DNA from: CAYLHS01 sp964496205
GTDB taxonomy: Bacteria; Actinomycetota; Acidimicrobiia; Spongiisociales; UBA4744
Direction: 5' to 3'
Assembly: GCA_964496205.1 (NCBI GenBank)
Contig: CAZBXV010000023.1
Coordinates: 1-31,672, forward strand
DNA length: 31,672 bases
A program made the position numbers and the translations under genes. A model generated the notes under the pieces. That model searched no databases and was not told the origin of the DNA. It was given only the letters and a program-made list of their open reading frames with translations. Every line of letters starts with the position of its first letter. Within the stretch, counting starts at the first letter, position 1. This document shows positions 1 to 7,192 of this stretch, piece by piece.

Positions 1-381
1 GGTGACGGCTTCACCCAAGCTCGCAGCAAGGGATCCGGTTCACACGACGAGATCGAAGTGGGGTACGGCCGTACGACGAATCGGGCCGGAGGAGTCGAGG
101 GCGGCATGTCCAATGGGGAGACGATTCGCGTACGGGGAGCGATGAAGCCGCTTCCCACTCTGATGCGAGCGCTGCGCTCGGTGGACGTGTCGACTGGCGA
201 ACCGGCCGGAGCACTCAGAGAACGCTCCGACGTGTGCGCGGTGCCTCCGGCCGCCGTCGTCGGAGAGCAGATGGTGTGCTTCGTGCTCGCGAGAGAGACA
301 CTGGCGATGCTCGGAGGAGCGACGGTTTCCGACTACCAGGCCGGGGCAGCAGCCTACCGAGCGAGGATCGCAGGGTTCTGA
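1..381 (+). CDS. aroC: Chorismate synthase, C-terminal part (5' end outside window)
   Basis: Chorismate synthase converts 5-enolpyruvylshikimate-3-phosphate to chorismate, the last shikimate-pathway step, using reduced FMN. The frame is open from base 1 and encodes the last 126 residues. It shows the family signatures GSGSHDEI, TNRAGGVEGGMSNGE and AMKPLPTL, which belong to the FMN- and substrate-binding C-terminal half. The TGA stop (379-381) overlaps the ATG of aroK by one base, so the two are translationally coupled in an aroC-aroK-aroB operon. Identity is secure; only the N-terminal part is missing, because the window begins inside the gene. Confidence 0.96.
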   Translation, partial: GDGFTQARSKGSGSHDEIEVGYGRTTNRAGGVEGGMSNGETIRVRGAMKPLPTLMRALRSVDVSTGEPAGALRERSDVCAVPPAAVVGEQMVCFVLARETLAMLGGATVSDYQAGAAAYRARIAGF

Positions 382-869
382 TGCTGTGGCTCATCGGCAT
401 GATGGGAACAGGCAAGTCCACCGTTGCCCGTCTGGTTCAGGACCGGATCGGCTGTGGCCAGCGGGATATGGATGATGATCTCGAACGGCTCTACGGGCCA
501 ATCGTTGCTCAGTGGGAGACGGACGGCGAGCAGGTGTTTCGGAAACGTGAGACCAACCTCCTCACCGAACTTGCAGCGGGACCTTCAGACACGATCGTCG
601 CGACGGGGGGAGGCGTGCCCCTGCGTCCGGAGAACGTCGGTGTGATGCGGTCGAGCGGTACGATCGTGTGGCTTCGGGCCGCAGTGCCGACATTGTCACA
701 GCGGTTGGAGGGATCGTCGAACCGTCCGCTTCTCGCTCGACACACGGTCGCTGAGATCACCGTGGAGAGAGATGAGATCTACGAGCATGCCGCGAACGTG
801 ATCGTCGACACGGAAGGTAGGACCGTCGAGGACATAGCCGAAGAGGTGATCTCCATATGGAAACGCTGA
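381..869 (+). CDS. aroK: Shikimate kinase
   Basis: Shikimate kinase phosphorylates shikimate at the 3-hydroxyl with ATP in the cytosol. The 162-residue product has a Walker A loop near the start (GMMGTGKST), an acidic shikimate-contact region (RDMDDDLE), the ATGGGVPLRPENV segment typical of the family, and a RPLL lid motif. Length fits the usual 160-180 residues. I chose the ATG at 381 because it overlaps the aroC stop and places the P-loop about 7 residues from the N-terminus, as in known AroK. A longer frame upstream exists but lies wholly over aroC. The 3' end overlaps aroB by 13 bases. Confidence 0.95.
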   Translation: MLWLIGMMGTGKSTVARLVQDRIGCGQRDMDDDLERLYGPIVAQWETDGEQVFRKRETNLLTELAAGPSDTIVATGGGVPLRPENVGVMRSSGTIVWLRAAVPTLSQRLEGSSNRPLLARHTVAEITVERDEIYEHAANVIVDTEGRTVEDIAEEVISIWKR

Positions 870-1867
870 CATGCGGCAGCACCGAGATCCTCATCGGCGG
901 TGGAGCATCCTCAGCCCTGCCGAGAGATGCGTCGACGCGTAACGCAGTTGTCACCCAGCCGGGTGCGCGAGCCATCGCAGAGGCAATCGCGCGGCGCCTG
1001 AACGCACCACTGATGGTGGTGCCCGATCGAGAGGCGGCCAAGACACTCGCCACGGCCGATCGCGTATATCGCTGGCTGGACGAAACGGGCCTGGATCGCC
1101 AGGACAGGATCGTCGCGGTAGGTGGTGGAACGGTGAGTGATCTCGCCGGATTCGTGGCATCGACCTATCTCCGAGGTGTCAGATGTGCCATCGTCCCCAC
1201 GACCTTGCTGGCAGCGGTCGACGCGGCGATCGGAGGCAAGACCGGTCTCAATCTCGACGCGAAGAACCTCGTAGGTACGTTCTGGGAGCCGGAGGCGGTG
1301 CTCGTCGACATCGACGTTCTGAGACGCCTTCCGGCGGCCCTTCTGCGAGAGGGGATGGCCGAGATCGCAAAGGCGGCGCTGATCGGCGATCCCGAACTCG
1401 TGCAGGTGCTCGAGCAAGACGGAGCCGGTTCGCCGCTGGATGCCATCGTCCCCTCGGCGATCAAAGTGAAGGTAGAGGTCGTGAACAGCGATCCGAAGGA
1501 GGGGGGTAGGAGAGCTGTCCTCAACTACGGGCACACAGCCGGCCACGCCATCGAACGAGTCGCCTCGCTGCCTCACGGTGAAGCCGTTTCCATCGGCATG
1601 ACGGTCGCTGCGGCGGTGTCGGAGCGGCTGGTCGGATTCGACGAGGCGGTCCGGCAGCGGATGCTGTTGAAGCAGCTGGGACTGCCGACCACCACCGATC
1701 TCCCGATCGACCCGGTTGTCGAGTTGATGCGCCACGACAAGAAGCGCCGCCACGGGGAGCTGCGAATGGTCCTGCTCGAGCGCATTGGATCTCCGGCTGT
1801 CGTCCCCGTGGATGACACGATGGTGAGGTCGGCACTGTCGGATACACTTGCCGAGGAGGTTCCATGA
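857..1867 (+). CDS. aroB: 3-dehydroquinate synthase
   Basis: AroB turns 3-deoxy-D-arabino-heptulosonate 7-phosphate into 3-dehydroquinate, the first carbocycle of the shikimate pathway, with NAD+ and a divalent metal. The 336-residue protein carries the NAD-binding VGGGTVSDLAGF loop, the PTTLLAAVDAAIGGKTG segment, and metal-ligand regions around GHTAGHAIE and LPHGEAVSIGM. Length is slightly below the usual ~350-360. The ATG lies inside the aroK 3' end (13-base overlap) and the TGA overlaps the efp ATG. In mycobacteria aroD and pepQ normally lie between aroB and efp; both are absent here. Confidence 0.95.
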   Translation: METLTCGSTEILIGGGASSALPRDASTRNAVVTQPGARAIAEAIARRLNAPLMVVPDREAAKTLATADRVYRWLDETGLDRQDRIVAVGGGTVSDLAGFVASTYLRGVRCAIVPTTLLAAVDAAIGGKTGLNLDAKNLVGTFWEPEAVLVDIDVLRRLPAALLREGMAEIAKAALIGDPELVQVLEQDGAGSPLDAIVPSAIKVKVEVVNSDPKEGGRRAVLNYGHTAGHAIERVASLPHGEAVSIGMTVAAAVSERLVGFDEAVRQRMLLKQLGLPTTTDLPIDPVVELMRHDKKRRHGELRMVLLERIGSPAVVPVDDTMVRSALSDTLAEEVP

Positions 1868-2421
1868 TTTCGACAAATGATGCGCGCCCTGGCATGGCTC
1901 TCGACCTACCCGAGGGCCTGTTCAGCGTGGTCGAGTACCAGCATGTCAAGCCCGGAAAAGGCAAGGCATTCGTGAGGATGAAGCTGAAGAATCTCGACTC
2001 TGGCGCAGTGATCGACCGTACCTTTCGCGCCGGTGAGAACGTCCAGCAGGCCGTCATCGACCGCAGGGAGCACCAATTCCTCTACCGGGACGATCTCGGA
2101 TATCACTTCATGGACTTGGAGACCTACGCGCAGTTCGCGCTCTCGGCCGATCAGGTAGGTGATGCTGCACCCTTCCTCGTTGATGGGCTCGTCGCGATCC
2201 TGCCCATGTACCAGGAGGTCCCCATCGCGGTGGAACTTCCCGCATCGGTGGAGATGGAGGTCGTCGAAGCGGAACCGGGAGTGAAGGGCGATCGGGTCTC
2301 GGGCGCTACGAAGCCTGTGACGGTTTCGACCGGACTCGTGGTACAGGTGCCCCTCTTCGTGGAGGCAGGTGACCACATCAAGGTGGACACTCGCAGCGGC
2401 GACTACATCACACGCCTGTGA
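1864..2421 (+). CDS. efp: Translation elongation factor P
   Basis: EF-P binds between the P and E sites of stalled ribosomes and speeds peptide-bond formation at polyproline stretches. The 185-residue protein has the expected KOW-like N-terminal domain and two OB domains, ending in the typical GDHIKVDTRSGDYITRL tail. The tip loop reads KPGKGKAF with the functional lysine at residue 32. The residue after PGKG is Lys; from memory actinobacterial EF-Ps usually have Pro there (PGKGP). I see no epmA/epmB-type modification gene in the window. The ATG overlaps the aroB stop (ATGA), and its own stop overlaps the GTG of nusB. Confidence 0.95.
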   Translation: MISTNDARPGMALDLPEGLFSVVEYQHVKPGKGKAFVRMKLKNLDSGAVIDRTFRAGENVQQAVIDRREHQFLYRDDLGYHFMDLETYAQFALSADQVGDAAPFLVDGLVAILPMYQEVPIAVELPASVEMEVVEAEPGVKGDRVSGATKPVTVSTGLVVQVPLFVEAGDHIKVDTRSGDYITRL

Positions 2422-2774
2422 GCGCCGATGCGCGGGAGCGGGCGTTTCAGGCACTCTACGAGTTCGATCTGAGGGACGGCGATTTCGAGGAGCTTCCAGG
2501 AAAGGCTGGGCGGCTCGTTCGCGGAGTCATCGATCACCGGCCCGAACTCGATGAGACACTTGATGAGGTTTCGAGCCGCTGGCGGGTCGCCCGCATGCCA
2601 CCCGTCGATCGTGCCATCCTCCGATTGGGACTCTACGAGTTGCGTTTCGAGTCCAACACACCAGCAGCGGTAGTCCTGTCAGAGGCCGTGCGGCTCGCGA
2701 AGACGTACTCGACGGAGCGCAGCGGGGCGTTCGTGAACGGCATTCTCGGCAAGGTCGCTCAGTCCGAACGGTGA
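2418..2774 (+). CDS. nusB: Transcription antitermination factor NusB
   Basis: NusB with NusE (S10) binds boxA RNA and makes rRNA transcription resistant to termination. The 118-residue all-helical protein shows family motifs near the N-terminus (RERAFQALYEFD), in the middle (PPVDRAILRLGLYELRF) and at the end (GAFVNGILGKV). It is somewhat shorter than the usual 130-150 residues, with a clipped N-terminus. The GTG start overlaps the efp stop (GTGA). Its likely target, a boxA-like sequence, lies in the rRNA leader of this same window (about 30537-30561). Confidence 0.93.
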   Translation: MSADARERAFQALYEFDLRDGDFEELPGKAGRLVRGVIDHRPELDETLDEVSSRWRVARMPPVDRAILRLGLYELRFESNTPAAVVLSEAVRLAKTYSTERSGAFVNGILGKVAQSER

Positions 2775-2780
2775 GGATGC

Positions 2781-2786
2781 TACAGT
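2781..2786 (+). promoter_or_regulatory. Candidate -10 element of the pyr operon
   Basis: TACAGT, preceded by TGC in an extended -10-like context, lies just after the nusB stop. It would start transcription near 2793, immediately before the PyrR-binding hairpin. No convincing -35 box is visible. This is inferred from position and the TAnnnT pattern shared with other promoters in the window. Confidence 0.5.
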
Positions 2787-2796
2787 GCCCAGGTTG

Positions 2797-2831
2797 GTCC
2801 TTTAACACGGTCCCGTGAGGCCGGGAAGGAG
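2797..2831 (+). promoter_or_regulatory. PyrR-binding RNA hairpin in the pyr leader
   Basis: A lower stem pairs TCCTT (2798-2802) with AAGGA (2826-2830). An asymmetric internal bulge follows (2803-2811), then an upper stem CCCG (2812-2815) with CGGG (2822-2825), and a six-base loop TGAGGC (2816-2821). This lower stem, bulge, upper stem and purine-rich hexaloop arrangement is the known PyrR-binding loop architecture of Gram-positive pyr leaders. The 3' strand of the lower stem is part of the Shine-Dalgarno sequence GGAGAGG (2828-2834), so UMP-bound PyrR could block ribosome entry, as proposed for mycobacteria. Confidence 0.85.
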
Positions 2832-2836
2832 AGGAA

Positions 2837-2902
2837 ATGACGAGCTTCTGTGTACCGCCTCCAGGGCGGTCTTCTTTGTGTCGGGGGGTGCCGGATGCCT
2901 GA
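2837..2902 (+). CDS. Putative 21-residue pyr leader ORF
   Basis: An ATG at 2837 lies 2 bases after an excellent Shine-Dalgarno sequence (GGAGAGG, 2828-2834; core to ATG about 6). The reading frame runs 21 codons (MTSFCVPPPGRSSLCRGVPDA) to TGA at 2900-2902. That stop lies just inside pyrR, whose ATG is at 2895, so leader translation could be coupled to pyrR. The only strong ribosome site near pyrR belongs to this ORF. The peptide has no recognisable domain and is probably only regulatory. The ORF could be fortuitous, but its placement between PyrR hairpin and pyrR matches the 'first ribosome-binding site' logic proposed for mycobacterial pyr leaders. Confidence 0.5.
   Translation: MTSFCVPPPGRSSLCRGVPDA
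2854..2881 (+). terminator. Terminator-like hairpin inside the pyr leader
   Basis: ACCGCC (2854-2859) pairs perfectly with GGCGGT (2865-2870) across a five-base loop. A T-rich stretch (7 T in 11 bases, 2871-2881) follows. This resembles a short intrinsic attenuator upstream of pyrR. The T-tract is interrupted, so strength is uncertain. It lies within the leader ORF, so translating ribosomes would melt it. Confidence 0.5.
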
Positions 2903-3422
2903 GGTGATGGACTCCGGAGACATGAACAGGGCGATTCGGCGAATGGCCCACGAGGTGGTGGAACGAAACGAAGGCGCCTCGGGGATCGTGATGGTCGGCA
3001 TCCACACGAGGGGAGTCCCACTGGCGCACCGCCTCGCCAATACGGTTGGGGAGATCGAAGGCGCAGAGGTGCCGGTCGGAACACTCGACATCGGGTTGTA
3101 TCGCGACGATCTGGCGGGGCGCCCAACCACGGCGCTTGCCCACACAGGCATGCCGGTAGATCTCGACGATCAAACGGTTGTGCTCGTCGATGACGTCCTG
3201 TACACGGGCCGCACCGTGCGTGCCGCCCTGGACGCGCTTGCGGACCTGGGGCGGCCGCGCGTCGTGCAGCTTGCCGCTCTTGTGGACCGGGGTCACCGCC
3301 AGCTTCCGATTCGGGCCGACTTCGTCGGCAAGAACCTCCCGACTGCCTCGACAGAGCGTGTCCGGGTGAGGATTGCTGAGATCGACGGCAGCGACGGAGT
3401 CTGGATCGAGGAGGCAGAATGA
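2895..3422 (+). CDS. pyrR: PyrR, pyr operon RNA-binding regulator / uracil phosphoribosyltransferase
   Basis: PyrR senses UMP/UTP versus PRPP and binds the pyr leader RNA to lower pyr expression; many PyrRs also have uracil phosphoribosyltransferase activity. The 175-residue protein has the type I PRTase core, with the PRPP-binding motif VVLVDDVLYTGRT at about residues 95-107 and a family-typical GIHTRGVPLA segment at 35-44. I chose ATG 2895, which overlaps the leader-ORF stop and gives the usual length of about 175-190 residues. There is no good Shine-Dalgarno of its own, suggesting coupling to the leader ORF. Its 3' end overlaps pyrB (ATGA). It probably autoregulates through the hairpin at 2797-2831. 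Confidence 0.94.
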   Translation: MPEVMDSGDMNRAIRRMAHEVVERNEGASGIVMVGIHTRGVPLAHRLANTVGEIEGAEVPVGTLDIGLYRDDLAGRPTTALAHTGMPVDLDDQTVVLVDDVLYTGRTVRAALDALADLGRPRVVQLAALVDRGHRQLPIRADFVGKNLPTASTERVRVRIAEIDGSDGVWIEEAE

Positions 3423-4336
3423 ACAGCTTCCTCACAATCGAAGGAGTGTCGACCGACGAGCTGTCAGGTCTGCTCGACCTGGCAGATGAGTTCGTGGACG
3501 TGCTCGAACGCCCGATTCCCAAAGTCCCTGCACTTCGAGGCCGTACCGTCGCGATGCTGTTCTTCGAACCTTCGACGAGAACGAGGATGTCCTTCGAACG
3601 TGCAGCCAAAGCACTCTCGGCGGACACAATGAGCTTCTCGCCGAGCACCTCGTCGCTCTCGAAAGGAGAGAGTCTCAAAGACACGGCATTGACGATCAAA
3701 GCCATGGGAGCGGACGCTCTCGTCGTCCGACACAAGTCCACGGGTGCACCGTGGAGGATCGCCGAGTGGACGGGGCTGCCGGTCCTGAACGGTGGGGATG
3801 GTGCCCACCAGCATCCGACGCAGGCACTGCTCGACGCACTCACCATTCGACGACACTTCGGAACGCTGGAAGGGCTGAGAATCGCCGTGGTCGGAGACAT
3901 CCGGCACTCGAGAGTCGCCCGATCGGATGTCGGCGCATTCACCACCCTCGGCGCGTCGGTGACACTAGTTGGCCCGAAGACGCTGCTTCCCGTGGACCTG
4001 ACCGGGTGGCCGGTGGGGGTGGCCCACGGCATCGACGACGTGCTGGACCACGACGTGGTCTATCTCCTGCGCATTCAGAAGGAGAGAGGAGGAGCGTCCG
4101 TGCTTCCGTCGCTTTCTGAGTACGTGAGGAGATTCGGGCTCACGCGCGAGCGATTCGACACATTGCCGGAGCGAAGCGTCGTGATGCATCCGGGCCCGAT
4201 GAACCGAGGCGTCGAGATCGCCCCTGAGGTGGCCGATCACTCGCGATCGCTGGTGGAACCCCAGGTGGCCAACGGTGTCGCCGTTCGGATGGCTGTCCTA
4301 TTCCGACTGCTTGGAGGGGAGGCAACCGATGTCTGA
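3419..4336 (+). CDS. pyrB: Aspartate carbamoyltransferase, catalytic chain
   Basis: ATCase condenses carbamoyl phosphate with aspartate, the first committed step of UMP synthesis. The 305-residue protein shows the carbamoyl-phosphate motif STRTR at residues 52-56, the HPTQALLD motif near residue 132, and the C-terminal MHPGPMNRGVEI loop that contacts aspartate. Length matches PyrB without a fused regulatory domain, and no pyrI is present, as is usual in Gram-positives. ATG 3419 overlaps the pyrR stop (ATGA). The 3' end overlaps pyrC by 8 bases. Confidence 0.96.
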   Translation: MNSFLTIEGVSTDELSGLLDLADEFVDVLERPIPKVPALRGRTVAMLFFEPSTRTRMSFERAAKALSADTMSFSPSTSSLSKGESLKDTALTIKAMGADALVVRHKSTGAPWRIAEWTGLPVLNGGDGAHQHPTQALLDALTIRRHFGTLEGLRIAVVGDIRHSRVARSDVGAFTTLGASVTLVGPKTLLPVDLTGWPVGVAHGIDDVLDHDVVYLLRIQKERGGASVLPSLSEYVRRFGLTRERFDTLPERSVVMHPGPMNRGVEIAPEVADHSRSLVEPQVANGVAVRMAVLFRLLGGEATDV

Positions 4337-5582
4337 GACCCTTCTCAAGGGCGGGCTCGTGGTGGGGCCCAAAGGAACCACAGCCGCTGACGTGCTCATC
4401 CGAGACGGCGAAATAGCCGACATCGGGAAAGATCTGCGTGCCGGGACCGTCGTCGACTGCACAGGAGCGCTCGTCGGGCCCGGGTTCGTGGATGTCCACG
4501 TGCACTTGAGAGAACCTGGCCAGGAGTGGAAGGAGGATATCGAAACGGGCTCGCGCGCTGCCGCCGCGGGAGGGTTCACAGCCGTCATCGCGATGCCGAA
4601 CACCGATCCAGCGATCGATTCGGGTGCGCTTGCGAGGTACGTGATCGATCGCGGATCCCAGGTTGGCCTTGTCGATGTCATGCCGGCAGGCGCGATCACC
4701 CTCGGAAGAGAAGGGACCCACCTCGCCCACCTCGACGAGTTGTGGGCGGCGGGAGTTCGGCTGTTCAGCGACGATGGTGACACCGTGATGGACACCGGGC
4801 TCCTGCGAATGGCCATGGACTACCTGGCAGACATGGGGGGCATCGTCGCCCAGCATGCCGAAGACAGGACCCTGACCCGGGGCGCCCACATGCACGAAGG
4901 CGTCGTGTCTTCTCGACTCGGGATGCGGGCGATGCCGGCACTCTCCGAAGAAGGCATCATCATGCGGGACCTCGCCCTGGTCGAGCTGACGGCCTCCCGG
5001 TACCACGTTCAGCATGTATCCACATCGGGGAGCGTGCAGCTGGTCGCCGATGCCAAGCAGAGGGGGCTGCCGGTGACCGCCGAAGTTGCACCTCACCATC
5101 TCGCGTTCGACCATCGAGAGGTCGAGCGCATGGACCCCGCGTTCAAGATGTATCCGCCACTTCGACGCGAGGAAGATGTGGCAGCGGTACGGGAAGCGCT
5201 TCGTTCGGGAGTGATCGATCTCGTTGGAACGGACCACGCCCCCCATTCCCTCGAAGAGAAGGACGTTCCGTTCGAGGATGCTCCGAGAGGCGTAATAGGC
5301 CTCGAGACGGCTGCGGCCGTCGTGAATGGGTTGGGGCTCGATCCGGTGGACTTCTTCGAGCGCATGTCGGTGGCACCGGCGAAACTGGCGCAATTCGATC
5401 GACACGGACACTGGCCGGAGACCGGACGCCCAGCCAACCTGGTCGTGTTCGATCCCCAAGCGGTGTGGACACCCGAGCACTTCGCCTCTCGGTCTCAGAA
5501 CTCCCCATTCCGGGGGCGTCCCCTCACGGGCCGGGTCATCGCGACCGTGCACAACGGTTCGCTCACGTTCCAGACGCCATGA
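4329..5582 (+). CDS. pyrC: Dihydroorotase, class I
   Basis: Dihydroorotase cyclises N-carbamoyl-aspartate to dihydroorotate using zinc. The 417-residue amidohydrolase has the metal motif HVH (residues 57-59) in GFVDVHVHLREPG, the MPNTDPAIDS substrate loop, a mid-protein QHVSTSGSV segment with a metal-ligand histidine, and the TDHAPHSLEEK motif bearing the catalytic aspartate. This is the long class I form found with pyrB in Gram-positives. ATG 4329 follows a strong purine-rich site (GGAGGGGAGG, ending about 6 bases upstream). Starts further upstream would overlap pyrB by over 50 bases and add non-conserved residues. Confidence 0.95.
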   Translation: MSETLLKGGLVVGPKGTTAADVLIRDGEIADIGKDLRAGTVVDCTGALVGPGFVDVHVHLREPGQEWKEDIETGSRAAAAGGFTAVIAMPNTDPAIDSGALARYVIDRGSQVGLVDVMPAGAITLGREGTHLAHLDELWAAGVRLFSDDGDTVMDTGLLRMAMDYLADMGGIVAQHAEDRTLTRGAHMHEGVVSSRLGMRAMPALSEEGIIMRDLALVELTASRYHVQHVSTSGSVQLVADAKQRGLPVTAEVAPHHLAFDHREVERMDPAFKMYPPLRREEDVAAVREALRSGVIDLVGTDHAPHSLEEKDVPFEDAPRGVIGLETAAAVVNGLGLDPVDFFERMSVAPAKLAQFDRHGHWPETGRPANLVVFDPQAVWTPEHFASRSQNSPFRGRPLTGRVIATVHNGSLTFQTP

Positions 5583-6490
5583 TCGACAGCCGGGTACACG
5601 TCGGAGACATCGATCTCGACACCCCCCTGCTCGCCGCGGCGGGCACATTCGGGTCAGGGTTCGAATTCGCCGACATCGCCCGGCTCGACGCCTACGGGGC
5701 GGTTGTCGCAAAGTCGGTGAGCAGAGAACCGTGGACCGGACGGCCCGCTCCTCGCATAGCCGGGACCGAAGTGGGAATGCTCAATGGAATCGGCATCCAG
5801 AATCCGGGCATCGCCGAATGGGTCGCTTCGGTGGCTCCGCGTGCCTTGCAGCTTGATGTGCCGGTGTGGGGTTCGGTTGTCGGCCGTACCCCGGATGAGT
5901 TCGCGATGGTGGCGACAGCCATGGAGCAAGCCGGGGTTCCCGTGGTCGAAGTCAACCTGTCGTGTCCCAACCTCGAAGATCATGCCATCATCGCGCTGGA
6001 TCCAACGCGCTCGCGCGAGGTCGTTGAACACGTGAAGGCGGCCGTGTCGATCCCGGTGGGCGCCAAGTTGTCTCCCAACGCATCGGACATCGTTGCGATT
6101 GCCGGCGCGGTCGTGGAATCGGGCGCGGGTTTTCTCACGCTCACCAACACGGTGAAGGGGGCCGCGATCGACATCACGTCGCGCCGCCCGGTGCTCACGG
6201 GAACCACCGGCGGGTACTCGGGACCGGCTCTCAAACCGATTGCGCTCGCATGTGTGCTGGAGGTCCACGAGGCCATGCCGGCCGTTCCGATCATCGGTTG
6301 TGGGGGAGTACGTGTCGGACGTGACGTGGTCGAATACCTCCTCGCAGGCGCCAGTGCCGTTGCCCTGGGGACGATCCACTTCGCAGAACCGAAGGCAGCG
6401 ACGAGGATTCTGAAGGAGGCACACGAGGTAGCGGAGCGCGTCGGTGCGCGCTCGTTCTCCGAACTCACGGGAGGTGTTCAACGATGGTGA
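5579..6490 (+). CDS. pyrD: Dihydroorotate dehydrogenase, class 1 (PyrD-B type)
   Basis: The enzyme oxidises dihydroorotate to orotate with FMN. The 303-residue TIM barrel carries the catalytic cysteine in EVNLSCPN, the KLSPNASDI motif, LTNTVKGAAID, the GGYSGPALKPIAL loop, and FMN-phosphate motifs GCGGV and GTIHF. A cysteine base and this length indicate a cytosolic class 1 enzyme rather than the membrane quinone-dependent class 2 enzyme I would expect in many actinobacteria. Class 1B enzymes normally pair with the iron-sulfur flavoprotein PyrK, but no pyrK or carAB lies in this operon. ATG 5579 overlaps the pyrC stop (ATGA). Confidence 0.93.
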   Translation: MIDSRVHVGDIDLDTPLLAAAGTFGSGFEFADIARLDAYGAVVAKSVSREPWTGRPAPRIAGTEVGMLNGIGIQNPGIAEWVASVAPRALQLDVPVWGSVVGRTPDEFAMVATAMEQAGVPVVEVNLSCPNLEDHAIIALDPTRSREVVEHVKAAVSIPVGAKLSPNASDIVAIAGAVVESGAGFLTLTNTVKGAAIDITSRRPVLTGTTGGYSGPALKPIALACVLEVHEAMPAVPIIGCGGVRVGRDVVEYLLAGASAVALGTIHFAEPKAATRILKEAHEVAERVGARSFSELTGGVQRW

Positions 6491-7182
6491 ATCCGATACT
6501 CGTGGCTCTGGATGTCGCCGATGCGTCCCATGCAGTGCATCTCGCAGGGACGCTCCGGGGGGAGGTTGGAGGATTCAAAGTGGGGCTCGAGCTGCTCAGC
6601 GGGCCGGGTCCAGGGATCATCGGCGCAGTCGCTGAAGCCGGCAATGGGCCTGTGTTCGTGGATGCCAAATTGCACGACATTCCCGCCACCGTCCGCAAGG
6701 CCGCCCGGCGACTGGGAGCGTACGGAGCGCGATGGCTCAGCGTCCACGCATCCGGCGGCAGGGAGATGCTCGAGGCGGCGGTAGAAGGATTGGAAGAGGG
6801 GGCAGGTGGGAGAGAAGCGGGGATCCTCGCCGTCACCGTACTGACCAGCCTCGACGAACAGGCTTTGCGGGAGGTAGGCATCCAGAACTCGCCCGGGCGG
6901 CTCACATCCAAGATGGCTCGTCTGGCGGAGGCGACCGGTTGTGAGGGCGTGATCTGCTCCCCGGTGGAGCTTGGAGTCGTAGGAACGGTCGTTCCCGATC
7001 TCGTCAAGGTGACACCGGGGATCAGACCGGCTGGCGCAGAGGCCAACGACCAACGACGAATCGCCACGCCGGCCGACGCGGTGGCCGGTGGTGCAACATA
7101 CCTGGTGATCGGGAGGCCGATCACGGGCGCCGTTGACACCGTCTCGGCGGTTCGTCGTATCCGGGACACGATTGATTGGTAG
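6484..7182 (+). CDS. pyrF: Orotidine 5'-phosphate decarboxylase
   Basis: PyrF decarboxylates OMP to UMP, completing the pathway. The 232-residue TIM barrel has the catalytic signature VDAKLHDIPATV (D-x-K-x-x-D) and a C-terminal phosphate-binding region around GATYLVIGRPITGA. It belongs to the short bacterial group that carries DxKxxD, not the long form found in mycobacteria. ATG 6484 overlaps the pyrD stop by 7 bases. The TAG stop at 7180-7182 forms part of a TAGAGT element that may be the -10 box of the next gene. Confidence 0.94.
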   Translation: MVNPILVALDVADASHAVHLAGTLRGEVGGFKVGLELLSGPGPGIIGAVAEAGNGPVFVDAKLHDIPATVRKAARRLGAYGARWLSVHASGGREMLEAAVEGLEEGAGGREAGILAVTVLTSLDEQALREVGIQNSPGRLTSKMARLAEATGCEGVICSPVELGVVGTVVPDLVKVTPGIRPAGAEANDQRRIATPADAVAGGATYLVIGRPITGAVDTVSAVRRIRDTIDW

Positions 7183-7185
7183 AGT
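7180..7185 (+). promoter_or_regulatory. Candidate -10 element for leaderless mihF
   Basis: TAGAGT lies 7 bases before the mihF ATG (7193), so transcription would begin at or next to the start codon. No Shine-Dalgarno sequence precedes the ATG. The -35 region is not recognisable. Confidence 0.45.
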
Positions 7186-7192
7186 GCGGGAT

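Noticed and set aside
58..381. GTG at 58 as the start of a complete small gene
   Set aside because: The frame is open and conserved back to base 1 as chorismate synthase, so this is an internal codon of a truncated gene.
2527..4032. Minus-strand open frame of 501 codons opposite nusB, pyrR and pyrB
   Set aside because: Same reason: antisense to conserved genes and across an RNA regulatory leader, with no recognisable motif.
4140..5711. Minus-strand open frame of 523 codons opposite pyrB-pyrC-pyrD
   Set aside because: It spans three well-supported genes on the other strand, has no ribosome site and translates to Arg/His-rich sequence; it is a shadow frame.
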